A DNA stretch of 64,000 nucleotides, from contig NZ_CAKKNC010000013.1 in NCBI RefSeq assembly GCF_918741285.1, positions 1 to 64,000 on the forward strand, written 5' to 3'. The DNA is from Sphingobium sp. CECT 9361. Lineage in GTDB: Bacteria; Pseudomonadota; Alphaproteobacteria; Sphingomonadales; Sphingomonadaceae. The translations under genes were made by a program, and so were the position numbers. Under the pieces are notes generated by a model, which worked only from the letters and a program-made list of their open reading frames with translations, ran no database searches and had not been told where the DNA came from. Positions within the stretch are counted from its first letter, which is position 1; each line of letters starts with the position of its first letter. Below, piece by piece: positions 51,006 to 59,597 of this stretch.

Positions 51006-51712
51006 CGATAGAGATCCGCACGGTTGCGCAATCCGTCTCGACCAATGCCGACATTCTGGCATTGGTCGCAGACGGCGCAACAGAAGGCCTCTGGCTTCGT
51101 GCCGAAATGCAGACCGGGGGAAGGGGGAGGCTTGACCGCGTATGGGAAAGCCCGCCCGGCAATCTGTATTGCTCCACGCTCATACGCTTGCAGCCCGGCG
51201 ATCCCCCGCCGCCGACCCTTGCGCTGGTCGCCGCGGTTGCTGTCTGGCAAGCCGTGGAAATGGTGCTACCGGGAAAGGCACGGATAAAATGGCCCAACGA
51301 CATATTGGTCGGTCCCGCCAAACTGTCCGGCATGTTGCTGGAGCGTACGGGGGACGCAATCGTCCTTGGTATAGGCCTCAATATCATGGCTCCCCCCGTT
51401 CTACCTGACCGCGCGACGACGAGTCTCTGGGCGCATGGCGCTGTCGATACCGATGCGACGAGCATGTTAAGCACGCTGGCGGAAATATTCGCAGCGCGCC
51501 TGTCCCAGTGGCGTACCTACGGTCTCGATCCCATTCGGACGCTCTGGCTGAAAGCCGCGCACGCACCCGGCACGGCCATTCGTGCGCACTTGCCGGACGG
51601 GACGGAATTGAGCGGCCATTTCGCAGATTTGGACGCCAGCGGGGCGCTCATTCTCGACCTGGCGGACGGAACGCGCCGAACCATTCACGCCGGCGACATA
51701 TTCCTGCTATGA
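51002..51712 (+). CDS. birA: Biotin--[acetyl-CoA-carboxylase] ligase, probable CTG start
   Basis: 236 residues if read from CTG 51002. It activates biotin and attaches it to BCCP. Recognisable parts are [19 protein letters not shown] (the S-T-N substrate segment), [20 protein letters not shown] (G-R-G-R biotinyl-AMP loop), [18 protein letters not shown] and [18 protein letters not shown]. There is no N-terminal DNA-binding domain, so it is a monofunctional ligase. No ATG, GTG or TTG exists between the in-frame stop at 50969 and TTG 51062, but the homologous S-T-N region lies before 51062. A CTG or ATA start is therefore needed. Confidence 0.82.
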   Translation: MTIEIRTVAQSVSTNADILALVADGATEGLWLRAEMQTGGRGRLDRVWESPPGNLYCSTLIRLQPGDPPPPTLALVAAVAVWQAVEMVLPGKARIKWPNDILVGPAKLSGMLLERTGDAIVLGIGLNIMAPPVLPDRATTSLWAHGAVDTDATSMLSTLAEIFAARLSQWRTYGLDPIRTLWLKAAHAPGTAIRAHLPDGTELSGHFADLDASGALILDLADGTRRTIHAGDIFLL

Positions 51713-51746
51713 CCCGGCACGATCTATTTCGATTGAGGATGACCTG

Positions 51747-52517
51747 ATGCTTCTCGCTGTCGATGCGGGCAACACGAATGTGGTTTTTGCGCTGGTTGAC
51801 GCTGGCAACATCCGCGCGCGTTGGCGCATCGCGACCGACCCGCGCCGCACTGCCGATGAATATGCCGTCTGGCTCAACCAGTTGCTGACTCTCGAAGGCT
51901 TCGCCATGAGCGACGTCAATGCCGTGATCATTGCCACGGTCGTGCCGCGTGCACTCCATAATCTGGAAGTTCTATCGACCAAGTATTTCAAAGTTGAGCC
52001 GCTGATCGCGGGTCAGTCGCCCGTGGCATGGGGCATTGCTCTGGACGTCGATGAGCCTGCATCGGTTGGTGCCGATCGCGTTGTAAATGTTATCGCGGCG
52101 CACCATCTCTATAAGTGCGATTTAATCGTTATAGACTTCGGTACCGCAACTACTTTCGATGTCGTCGATTATGGCGGGACCTACAAAGGCGGGATCATCG
52201 CGCCAGGCATCAATCTTTCGCTCGATGCATTGGTCAGCGCTGCGGCAAAGCTGCCTCGTATAGCCATTGCGGCACCCGACGATCGCTCCGTGATCGGTCG
52301 AACCACCGAAGCGCAGATGCAGATCGGCGTTTTCTGGGGTTATGTTGCGATGATAGAGGGGCTGGTGGCCCGTATGCGCGCGGAAATCGGTCGCCCGGTC
52401 CGCGTTATTTCGACGGGCGGCCTCGCCGTGCTCTTCGATGAGCACACCGATATTTTCGATGCGATCGCGCCGGACCTGACCATTCAGGGACTGGCGCTGA
52501 TGCACAGTAGAATCTGA
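51747..52517 (+). CDS. coaX: Type III pantothenate kinase
   Basis: 256 residues. It phosphorylates pantothenate, the first step of CoA synthesis. The acetate/sugar kinase fold has [19 protein letters not shown] (phosphate loop), [17 protein letters not shown] (catalytic Asp in G-A-D-R), [16 protein letters not shown] and [17 protein letters not shown]. The C-terminal [19 protein letters not shown] completes the fold. The birA-coaX-RNase J order is common in alphaproteobacteria and fits cofactor supply linked in one operon. Confidence 0.96.
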   Translation: MLLAVDAGNTNVVFALVDAGNIRARWRIATDPRRTADEYAVWLNQLLTLEGFAMSDVNAVIIATVVPRALHNLEVLSTKYFKVEPLIAGQSPVAWGIALDVDEPASVGADRVVNVIAAHHLYKCDLIVIDFGTATTFDVVDYGGTYKGGIIAPGINLSLDALVSAAAKLPRIAIAAPDDRSVIGRTTEAQMQIGVFWGYVAMIEGLVARMRAEIGRPVRVISTGGLAVLFDEHTDIFDAIAPDLTIQGLALMHSRI

Positions 52518-52596
52518 CCGCTGGATCATTCTCCAGCACAATGAAGACTGCGCCGTGCCGGGAATGGGCGCGGCGCCACAGGAGTTTTGTTTCGTA

Positions 52597-54234
52597 ATGA
52601 CACCCAAGAATGAATTGCTTTTCCTGGCCCTTGGCGGGTCGGGGGAAATCGGCATGAACGTCAATCTTTATGGCTGCCAGGGCAAATGGGTCATGGTCGA
52701 TCTGGGCCTTACTTTTGCCGATCCCAGCTATCCCGGCGTTGACCTGATCCTTCCCGACCTTAGCTTTATCGAGGACAACCGCGACGACCTGCTCGGTATC
52801 GTCCTGACCCACGGGCATGAGGACCATATCGGCGCCATACCCTATCTTGCCGCCGATCTGGGCGTGCCGCTTTATGCCACGCCTTTCACAGCCGGTCTCA
52901 TTCGCATGAAGCTGGAAGAGGAGGGCATCAAGAGCCAGGTCAAGCTGCACATCATCCCCAATGAAGGCAGCGTACAACTGGGGCCATTCGGTTTCCGATA
53001 CATGCCGCTTGCTCATTCGATTCCTGAGGGCAATGCTCTGGTTATCGATACGCCTTATGGCACCATATTCCATACCGGCGACTGGAAGCTGGACGACCGA
53101 CCGTTGCTCGGAGTGCCTTCCACTCCCGAACAGCTGACCGCCGTTGGCGACAAGGGCGTGCTCGCGCTCGTTTGCGACAGCACCAATGTATTCAATCCCG
53201 AAGCCAGTGGATCAGAAGGCGATGTGCGCACAGGCTTGCTGGAAGTCGTAAAGGGCGCGAAGAAGCGCGTTCTGGTCACGACTTTCGCGTCCAATGCGGC
53301 GCGTGTGCAAACTTTGGGCGAAGTCGCACGCGAGACCGGGCGTACCGTTTGCGTGGCGGGTCGCTCGCTGGATCGCATTATCGGTAACGCCAAAAGTGCC
53401 GGATATTTGCGCGACTTCCCCGAGATGGTCGATTGGGAAACGGCAATGAAAATGCCGCGTAACAAGGTGATGATCATTGCCACCGGCGGGCAGGGCGAGG
53501 CGAGGGCTGCTTTGGCGCGCGTTGCGTTCGATAGTCATCCCATCAAACTGGACGCAGAGGACATGGTCATCTTCTCGTCGAAGCAGATTCCAGGCAATGA
53601 GATTGCCATCGGCCGTATCCAGAATGCACTGGCGACCAAGGGCGTGGTGATGGTCACCGACCGTCAGGCCGAAGTCCATGTGTCAGGCCATCCGGGCCGT
53701 CCGGAACTGCAGGCTATGTATAAATGGATTCGTCCCGAAATACTGCTGCCCGTTCATGGCGAAATGCGGCACATGGCTGAGCAGGCGCGTCTGGGCTTAA
53801 GCGAAGGCATTCCACATGCTGTGGTGCAGGGCAATGGCGACATCGTCCGCCTCGCGCCCGGCACGCCCAAGATCATCGGCAAGGAGACCGCGGGCCGTCT
53901 GGTTCTGGATGGCGACGTCATCCTTCCAGCGGACGGATCGACGATGAACGAGCGGCGCAAGTTAGCGCTGCACGGTCAGATCAGTGTCGCGGTCGCCATC
54001 GATCGGAAAGGCGGCCTGATCGGTACGCCTGCTGTTCGCGTACAGGGTGTTCCGGTCGAAGAAGATAAGGAGGCGTTCATCGTCGAGGCGTCCGAGGAAG
54101 CGGCCAAGGCTGTGACTAAAGGTGCGAAAGAGGAAGAGGCATTGCGGGAACGTGTCCGTCTGGCCGTGCGCCGCTCGGCGACCCGCTGGACAGGCAAGAA
54201 GCCGATCGTCGACGTCCTGATCGTCAACGCATAG
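52597..54234 (+). CDS. rnj: Ribonuclease J
   Basis: 545 residues from ATG 52597, with GGAG 12-16 bases upstream; the frame can be extended to 52555 without homology. Metallo-beta-lactamase/beta-CASP nuclease that matures and degrades RNA. ALGGSGEIGMNVNLYGC and the zinc motif LTHGHEDHIGAIPYLA (H72-x-H74-x-D76-H77) are clear. HTGDWKLDD and the beta-CASP region (TFASNAARVQTLGEVARETG) follow, and VHVSGHPGRPELQAMYKWIRP is near the C-terminus. Being in an operon with coaX and DUF1467 matches other alphaproteobacteria. Confidence 0.96.
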   Translation: MTPKNELLFLALGGSGEIGMNVNLYGCQGKWVMVDLGLTFADPSYPGVDLILPDLSFIEDNRDDLLGIVLTHGHEDHIGAIPYLAADLGVPLYATPFTAGLIRMKLEEEGIKSQVKLHIIPNEGSVQLGPFGFRYMPLAHSIPEGNALVIDTPYGTIFHTGDWKLDDRPLLGVPSTPEQLTAVGDKGVLALVCDSTNVFNPEASGSEGDVRTGLLEVVKGAKKRVLVTTFASNAARVQTLGEVARETGRTVCVAGRSLDRIIGNAKSAGYLRDFPEMVDWETAMKMPRNKVMIIATGGQGEARAALARVAFDSHPIKLDAEDMVIFSSKQIPGNEIAIGRIQNALATKGVVMVTDRQAEVHVSGHPGRPELQAMYKWIRPEILLPVHGEMRHMAEQARLGLSEGIPHAVVQGNGDIVRLAPGTPKIIGKETAGRLVLDGDVILPADGSTMNERRKLALHGQISVAVAIDRKGGLIGTPAVRVQGVPVEEDKEAFIVEASEEAAKAVTKGAKEEEALRERVRLAVRRSATRWTGKKPIVDVLIVNA

Positions 54235-54243
54235 GGGGCGGCC

Positions 54244-54510
54244 ATGAATGGTTACGCGATTGCCGCGATATACTTCCTCTTCTGGGTCGTCTCAGCATTC
54301 ATCATCCTGCCCTTTGGACTGAAGACGCCCGATGAGACAGGAGAGGTTGTTGCGAAGGGTCATGCGGACAGCGCGCCAACGAACTTCCGGCCGTTGCGCG
54401 TCGTCCTGCTGAGCACGGTCTTATCGGCTGTATTGTTCGGGTTGTTCTATGCCAATTATGTCAATGGCTGGGTCAACCTGAACGCGCTGGCGTACATATC
54501 CCGCCGTTGA
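54244..54510 (+). CDS. DUF1467 family membrane protein
   Basis: 88 residues, two membrane helices: AIAAIYFLFWVVSAFIILPF and VVLLSTVLSAVLFGLFYANY. The F-W...L-P-F-G-L-K-T-P...E pattern identifies DUF1467, an alphaproteobacterial family with unknown role. It starts 9 bases after RNase J. Its stop codon abuts the stop codon of the convergent coiled-coil gene with no bases between. Confidence 0.88.
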   Translation: MNGYAIAAIYFLFWVVSAFIILPFGLKTPDETGEVVAKGHADSAPTNFRPLRVVLLSTVLSAVLFGLFYANYVNGWVNLNALAYISRR

Positions 54511-56826
54511 TCACTGGCGCAGGCGTTCGATCGCCTGTGCCAGCGCAACGTAGAGCTTGCCCATATCCGACGACAATATGGTGACGGCCAGCGCACTGCC
54601 GTCGCGCGCCGAGAGGATCGTCCTAAGCATCCCCTCGAAATCGTGGATGTAGCGATTAACATGTTCCCGGAATTCAGGATCGTTGTCGTAGTGAAGCGCA
54701 ATCTCGCGTGACTGCCCAGCGTCGAGCAGCTTGACGGCCCGCCGTGTAAAGACGCCTCGGTCGCCCTTCAGGTAAGCTGCCCAAGCTGAGTCGGACACAT
54801 CGTTGGACAGTATTTTCGACACATCGATCGCCGTGCTGTTGAGCGATTCGATGAGGAGTGCGGAGCGACGTGCAAAGTTGTCGCGGTCGCGATCTTCGGC
54901 AGCTTGCTCGGCCTGCTGGATGCGTTGCTCGATGCTGGCGCTCGTGTCCGCAATGGTAAGCAATTGGCGCATCAATCGGTCCGATGCGTGATGGGCGGCC
55001 TTTACGGCGCGTTCGGCGACTTCACCCACTTCGGCGATCTGCGCCGTCACCCGGTCACCAATAGCGTGCTGCATTGCCGCTTCGCTGGCTTCGCCAAGCG
55101 CTTGGGCAGCTTCGGGGATGGCCCGGCTGAGTGCCTGACGCGCACGGTCCGCTGCTTGATCGGCGGTGTCCTTCACGCGCAGCAGGGCAGCGATCAATTG
55201 CGGTCCGGCGCTTTCGGTCAGGCGCGACGCCGTGCTGCCTGCGGTATCCAGTGCATCCTGCAATCCATCGACTTGCGTACGATTTGCCAGCAGCCCGCTT
55301 TCGGTGCTTTCAAGCCATTCGGACAGGCGACGGCTTTGACCGCGGAGCAACTCCTCGGCTTCCTGGGTACGTCCCAATATGGCATCGGCGACTGCTTCCA
55401 GCGCTTCGATCTCGGGCGCGGCGGCGGCAAGCAAACCGCGCGATTCCGTAATCCGTGTATTCAGGCGCGCCAAGGCGAGGGGATAGGTTTCATCGACTTC
55501 GCGCACGCTTGAATCGATGGCGAGCATCAGTGTTTCGGATTTGCCGATAAGCTGCTCTGCCGATGCATTGCCGTTACCCAGTGCCTGATCCATGCGGTCA
55601 GCTTCGGTCGCCAGGGTTGCAAGAGCGCGTGACAAGCGTTCGTTCCGCGCCAGCCCGTCCTGCTCGAACGTAACGAAACGCGACTCAAGCAAGGTCAGTT
55701 TGTCCGCAAGGCCTTCGCTCAGGCCCGACGCGAGCGTGCTTTGTCCCTCGATCAGACGATTGAGATCATGCAGGCGCGATTCGATCTCCGCACTATTGTC
55801 GGCAAAGTCGCGGATCGTTTCCGACCCTATTTCGCTCAAAGTGCCGCGCGCCCGCTCCACCAGCGTCGTCAGCGTGGCGCTTTGAGCGTCCAGACCGTTG
55901 CAGGTTTCGGTCAGGGCGGCGCGCGCACGATCCAGCGCTATGTCGATACGATTGGCTGCAAGCTCTGCCATGCCGCTCACTTCCTCCGATGTGGAGCGGG
56001 TGGCGTCCTGCAACTGGCCAAGCTGGCTGGTGAGGCTCTTGGTGGCTGCCAGAGTCCGGCTGCGCGCATCATCGGACAGTTCGGCGATGGCGTGGAGCCG
56101 GGTTTCGAGCGCATCGATCCGTTCGGCCAGGGCATGGCCGCTATCCGCCAATCGCGCCGTCATGCTGTCTGCGCGATCTTCAAGCTGCGGAAAGGATTGC
56201 AGCAGCAGCCCGAAGCGGCTTGCAAGCTGCGATCCGGCCAGATCGGCTGCGGCCGCACTGGTCGAGGCTTCGGCGGCGCGAGCGGCGATGATCTGTGCCG
56301 ACGCTTCCATGTTGGCGCTGGCGGCAGCGCCATAGCTTTCCAGCAGCGATGCCTGCTCCTCCATGGTCTGGCGTGCCGCGCCGAGTTGCCGACCAAGGCG
56401 CAACACCCGTGTTTCGAGCGCAACGCTTTCTTCGCGGAGCATGCGAGCAACATCGGCAAAGCGGTGGGCTTCGGCACGGCTGTTGCGCATGAGCAGGATG
56501 TAGGCGGTGATGAGCAGGACCAACGGCATGGCCATGGTGGTCACGATATAAGGCACCGAGTCGATGGAAGGCAGGGGCATGCCACGGCCGAAATGGAGCC
56601 AGCCGTTAAAACCGATCCAGGCGACTGCGAGTGCCGCAAACAATAAGCCGATACGTGCAAATCGCTTTGGCGGCGGGGCAGGTTCCTCCTCCGGCCAGAA
56701 AGTGGCCAGCGGATCTTCTTCGGCCACGCTGTCTTCCAACAGCAATTCCGTTTCCGTTTCAATGTCCTGCGCCACTGCGCGATTGTTCCCGCGCCGTAAA
56801 TCGACGATTTTAATGCCCCCGCTCAT
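54511..56826 (-). CDS. Two-TM long coiled-coil membrane protein, TipN-like architecture
   Basis: 771 residues from the ATG at 56826 (MSGGIKIVDLRRGNN); longer frames run into the divergent Hpt-like gene. An acidic/Pro N-terminus precedes TM1 (about 58-77), a short loop, and TM2 (about 92-113, ending NSRAEAHR). About 540 residues of Ala/Glu/Arg/Leu-rich coiled coil follow, with no chemoreceptor hairpin signature and no nuclease domain. A distinct C-terminal domain (about 655-771) contains SKILSNDVSDSAWAAYLKGD and HYDNDPEFREHVNRYIHDFE. The layout of two N-terminal TMs plus a long cytoplasmic coiled coil matches Caulobacter TipN, a pole marker. That link is by architecture only, and the function remains unknown. 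Confidence 0.7.
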   Translation of the reverse strand: MSGGIKIVDLRRGNNRAVAQDIETETELLLEDSVAEEDPLATFWPEEEPAPPPKRFARIGLLFAALAVAWIGFNGWLHFGRGMPLPSIDSVPYIVTTMAMPLVLLITAYILLMRNSRAEAHRFADVARMLREESVALETRVLRLGRQLGAARQTMEEQASLLESYGAAASANMEASAQIIAARAAEASTSAAAADLAGSQLASRFGLLLQSFPQLEDRADSMTARLADSGHALAERIDALETRLHAIAELSDDARSRTLAATKSLTSQLGQLQDATRSTSEEVSGMAELAANRIDIALDRARAALTETCNGLDAQSATLTTLVERARGTLSEIGSETIRDFADNSAEIESRLHDLNRLIEGQSTLASGLSEGLADKLTLLESRFVTFEQDGLARNERLSRALATLATEADRMDQALGNGNASAEQLIGKSETLMLAIDSSVREVDETYPLALARLNTRITESRGLLAAAAPEIEALEAVADAILGRTQEAEELLRGQSRRLSEWLESTESGLLANRTQVDGLQDALDTAGSTASRLTESAGPQLIAALLRVKDTADQAADRARQALSRAIPEAAQALGEASEAAMQHAIGDRVTAQIAEVGEVAERAVKAAHHASDRLMRQLLTIADTSASIEQRIQQAEQAAEDRDRDNFARRSALLIESLNSTAIDVSKILSNDVSDSAWAAYLKGDRGVFTRRAVKLLDAGQSREIALHYDNDPEFREHVNRYIHDFEGMLRTILSARDGSALAVTILSSDMGKLYVALAQAIERLRQ

Positions 56827-56909
56827 GACAGCCTCTGTAACATGTTTTCGTGCTGCGGAAATGGCCATTTGCAACCAAACTTTAACGGTCTGGCGCGTAT
56901 TCCCCTCAC

Positions 56910-57218
56910 ATGTCTTATGATCCCGGAGCTTTGGAGGCGGCATTGGCCGCAGCAGTGGGCGATGACATTGCCCTGATCAGCGATCTGCGTGGCGTTTTCC
57001 TTGAAAGCGCGAATCATCATGTCGACCTGTTGGGCCGCGCCCGGTGCGATGCCAACTGGCAACTGGCTGCGTGGCGTCTCAAAGGGCTTGCCGCCAGTTT
57101 CGGTGTGGAGGGACTGATGGCTTTGGCGGAGGAAGCGGCGACGTCGGCCCCCGGAGATCCCAAAATAGTGCGCCGTATAAAGGCGGCGCTGGCGACCTTC
57201 GAACTGGACAGCCAATAA
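56910..57218 (+). CDS. Hpt-like helical protein lacking the phospho-accepting histidine
   Basis: 102 residues. The sequence LAAWRLKGLAASFGVEGLMALAEEA aligns with the Hpt signature (A-A-H-x-L-K-G-A-A-x-x-F-G-A-x-x-L) over residues 52 onward, written here by position because of length. The histidine is replaced by Trp55 (codon TGG at 57072-57074). The remaining four-helix pattern is intact. It cannot relay phosphate by the usual residue, so it may act as a binding or inhibitory domain. It is divergent from the TipN-like gene with about 83 bases between starts, possibly sharing a promoter region. Confidence 0.7.
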   Translation: MSYDPGALEAALAAAVGDDIALISDLRGVFLESANHHVDLLGRARCDANWQLAAWRLKGLAASFGVEGLMALAEEAATSAPGDPKIVRRIKAALATFELDSQ

Positions 57219-57315
57219 GTCGACACGTGAAATCGATAAAAGCAGACCTTGCATCGCGGGCTTAGCGTTGCGAGAAGATGGTTTCAGAGCATCATAGCCG
57301 GGTCCATCTTCATCC

Positions 57316-58512
57316 ATGTCTTTTGCGGCCGTCATTTGCGCCAGCCATTCCGCGAACTTTGCGCCCTCTTCCGGTCCAGGTGGAGCGTTGCGTGCCGGGT
57401 TGCACTTTGCCGGGCATAGCCTGGTTGAATATCAAGTCCGCCAGGCCGCTGACGCCGGGGCCACCCACATTCTGATCCTTGTGAGCGCGGTTACGCCCTT
57501 TCTTTCGCAGGCCGTCGACCGGCTGACGGCGGACAAGATCAACGTCTCGCTGATCCGTGACATGGTATCGCTGGTGCGGGAAGCGCCCCGCGACCGGGAC
57601 ATGCTGCTGATCGCCGATGGAGCTATCATCGCGCAGAATCATTTCGTTTCGATATCGCAACGATCTGGCAACGTCCTGCTGGCGGTAGACGACAGCAGAG
57701 TAAGTGCCCCGTTCGAACGGATCGATGGGCAGCACAGATGGGCCGGGCTGCTGCGTGCTACGCCGGAAGTGCTGTTCGGTACGCTCGATATGCTCGGGGA
57801 CTGGGATCTTGAACTGACGCTCATGCGCGCGGTGGTGCAGGCTGGCGCGCATCGGCTTATTGTGTCGCAAGAAGATATACTGGAAGGCCGGGTCGCGCTG
57901 ATCGACAGTCAGGCGTCGGCCGATCTCGTCTCGCAGGGGCTGTTGAGCAAAGGGTCCGATGCTCTGTCGACCGACGGTGGGGCGGAGCATTACATTCTGT
58001 CTCACGCTGCGACGCGACTGGCCCCCATGCTGCTGCGCACGCAAGTTCCCGCGTCGCAAATCCGGATCGGCGGCATGGCCCTGTCGACGATCGGTGTTGT
58101 CGCAGCCGCACTTGGCTGGCCGGTATTCGCTATCCTGTTGATGCTAGGCGGTCTGATATTGTCCCTGACGTCGGACCGTTTGGGACTTTTGGCCCGACGT
58201 AGCCACGACACCGGATGGGCGGCGCTGGCGCCCGGGATCATTGCGCTCATCGGCTTTACAGTGATCGGCAGTGAAGCAGGCGCACTGATGGATGGCCTGT
58301 ATCTGTCGTTACTGGTGGGTGTAATCCTGCTGGCGGTGCGGTGGCGTCGCACAAGTTTCGCCAAGCCCTGGGCACTTTTCACTCCGGGATCGGCGTTGCT
58401 GGTGGCTCTGGTCGCGATCATTCTGTCGGGCGTCAATGCAGCGTTGGCGGTCGCCACTCTGTGTGCCATCGGATCGATAGGAACGATCGTATTGACTGAC
58501 CGAAAGAGCTGA
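57316..58512 (+). CDS. NTP-transferase-like domain fused to a polytopic membrane domain
   Basis: 398 residues. Residues 1 to about 235 look like a MobA/IspD-type nucleotidyltransferase fold: SFAAVICASHSANFAPSSGP, GHSLVEYQVRQAADAGATHI, MLLIADGAIIAQNHFV. The usual metal-binding D-x-D is not obvious (the nearest is IADGAII). From about 255 on there are five or six membrane segments (VAAALGWPVFAILLMLGG, LAPGIIALIGFTVIG, LSLLVGVILLAVRW). A CDP-alcohol phosphotransferase signature (D-G...A-R...G...D...D), as found in fused IPCT-DIPPS enzymes, is not visible. Function unknown; a membrane-lipid or polar-head synthesis role is speculative. Confidence 0.65.
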   Translation: MSFAAVICASHSANFAPSSGPGGALRAGLHFAGHSLVEYQVRQAADAGATHILILVSAVTPFLSQAVDRLTADKINVSLIRDMVSLVREAPRDRDMLLIADGAIIAQNHFVSISQRSGNVLLAVDDSRVSAPFERIDGQHRWAGLLRATPEVLFGTLDMLGDWDLELTLMRAVVQAGAHRLIVSQEDILEGRVALIDSQASADLVSQGLLSKGSDALSTDGGAEHYILSHAATRLAPMLLRTQVPASQIRIGGMALSTIGVVAAALGWPVFAILLMLGGLILSLTSDRLGLLARRSHDTGWAALAPGIIALIGFTVIGSEAGALMDGLYLSLLVGVILLAVRWRRTSFAKPWALFTPGSALLVALVAIILSGVNAALAVATLCAIGSIGTIVLTDRKS

Positions 58513-58696
58513 TCGCCCCTCGCCATGTGATATAGTTTTCACGGCATCTCTCGGTTTATCGCAAATAATCCTTAATCCGCTCAATTCTGCCGTTTCTTAT
58601 CAGTCGATACGCAAAACCACCCATATATTTATCAACGGGGTAGGGGGCATAGGCAAAACTTTTTCAGTGGCGTATGGTTTATTTTCGGAGGCTGAA
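58513..58696. other. AT-richer spacer at the left edge of the prophage
   Basis: This spacer separates host-like genes from phage-like genes and is richer in A/T than its surroundings (for example TATATTTATCAACGGGG). It probably contains the prophage boundary, but no tRNA, integrase or repeat pair is visible in the window to define an attachment site. Confidence 0.35.
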
Positions 58697-58864
58697 TTGA
58701 CCCGATATAGATACGTCAATCCCACTAAACGCGGTCGCTGGCACGACACAAAAGAGGCTGCCGAGGATGCGGCCGTGAAAGCGGGGGAGGGGCATCGCGA
58801 CGACTGGGGACAGCGCCGGTTCTACCCATCGGTCCTGACCCGCATTGAAATCGACGAAACATAG
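58697..58864 (+). CDS. Small basic/acidic phage-type protein, unknown function
   Basis: 55 residues from TTG 58697, chosen for CGGAGG at 58686-58691; GTG 58667 lacks a ribosome-binding site. It begins MTRYRYVNPTKRGRWHD and ends RFYPSVLTRIEIDET. No recognised domain. Short, soluble and in a run with the next small gene (9-base gap), typical of phage accessory genes. Confidence 0.55.
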   Translation: MTRYRYVNPTKRGRWHDTKEAAEDAAVKAGEGHRDDWGQRRFYPSVLTRIEIDET

Positions 58865-58873
58865 GAGAGCCAG

Positions 58874-59035
58874 ATGAATGAAGCACTCAAAGCCAGCTTC
58901 CGCACCTTTGCCGACAGTTGGAGCGCTGAAGATCACGTCGACGATAGTGGCCTGACCGGTGCCGATTTGAAGATCATCGCAGACCAGTTGGAAGGCGTCG
59001 TCCTCATCGAGCGAATCACGCTTGACGGCAAATAG
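58874..59035 (+). CDS. Small acidic phage-type protein, unknown function
   Basis: 53 residues from ATG 58874 with TAGGAGAG just upstream. It begins MNEALKASFRTFADSWSAED and ends LIERITLDGK. No recognised domain; likely an alpha-helical soluble protein. Cotranscribed with the preceding small gene. Convergent with the lysis cassette, 6 bases from its end. Confidence 0.55.
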   Translation: MNEALKASFRTFADSWSAEDHVDDSGLTGADLKIIADQLEGVVLIERITLDGK

Positions 59036-59041
59036 CGCAGG

Positions 59042-59323
59042 TCACCGCTGCCCCTGCCAATAATCCCGGTTCCAGCCCAGTTGCGACCGACAGTCCTGGC
59101 CGGCTTCGCGTAGCGCCATCATGTAGGTCACCGTCGCCATTTCACGGGCATTGACCATCGATCGGATCGCGGTCACGTCGCCTGACCAGTCGACCTTTGG
59201 AAAGCCCACACCTTCGGGCTCGCCCTTGCAGGACAGGCGTTCACTCGGGGGCCTTATCTGGCTTGTCGCGCAGCCCGTCAAAATAAGCATCGAGAGGGCT
59301 GCCGCCAGTGTCGTGAGCTTCAT
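59042..59323 (-). CDS. Outer-membrane spanin lipoprotein (Rz1-like)
   Basis: 93 residues. Signal peptide and lipobox MLILTGCATSQIRPPSE, then a short periplasmic domain with several cysteines and VNAREMATVTYMMALREAGQ. Its start lies inside the preceding Rz-like gene in another frame (83-base overlap), the classic arrangement of spanin pairs that fuse inner and outer membranes at the end of lysis. It is the last gene of the lysis cassette. Confidence 0.75.
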   Translation of the reverse strand: MKLTTLAAALSMLILTGCATSQIRPPSERLSCKGEPEGVGFPKVDWSGDVTAIRSMVNAREMATVTYMMALREAGQDCRSQLGWNRDYWQGQR

Positions 59324-59597
59324 CGACTTTCTCCTTCAGGTGGTCTTGCGAGGCGCGGAAATCGGCCTGCCGTTTGGTGTCCTTCGCCGTTGCGGCTTCG
59401 GAAGAGGTTCGCGACTGGGCCTGCGCCTTGGCATCCTGCCGGGCATCGTGGTTGGCGATCAGCGTGCTGTCATAAACGCACTTCGCGACACCGGCGCCCA
59501 CGATAAGCAACACTGCAAGCGTCACCCATATCCCGGCACGCGCCAGTTTCTCGCCGAACAGGCGGGTTCCCAGGTTCAATAGAAACAGGGGCATCAT
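59241..59597 (-). CDS. Inner-membrane spanin (Rz-like)
   Basis: 118 residues. N-terminal TM (IWVTLAVLLIVGAGVAKCVY) followed by a charged periplasmic helix (NHDARQDAKAQAQSRTSSE and KDTKRQADFRASQDHLKEKV) predicted to be coiled coil. It overlaps the holin gene by 4 bases and contains the start of the Rz1-like gene. Topology and gene nesting support the call; sequence identity to lambda Rz is not claimed. Confidence 0.75.
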   Translation of the reverse strand: MMPLFLLNLGTRLFGEKLARAGIWVTLAVLLIVGAGVAKCVYDSTLIANHDARQDAKAQAQSRTSSEAATAKDTKRQADFRASQDHLKEKVDEAHDTGGSPLDAYFDGLRDKPDKAPE

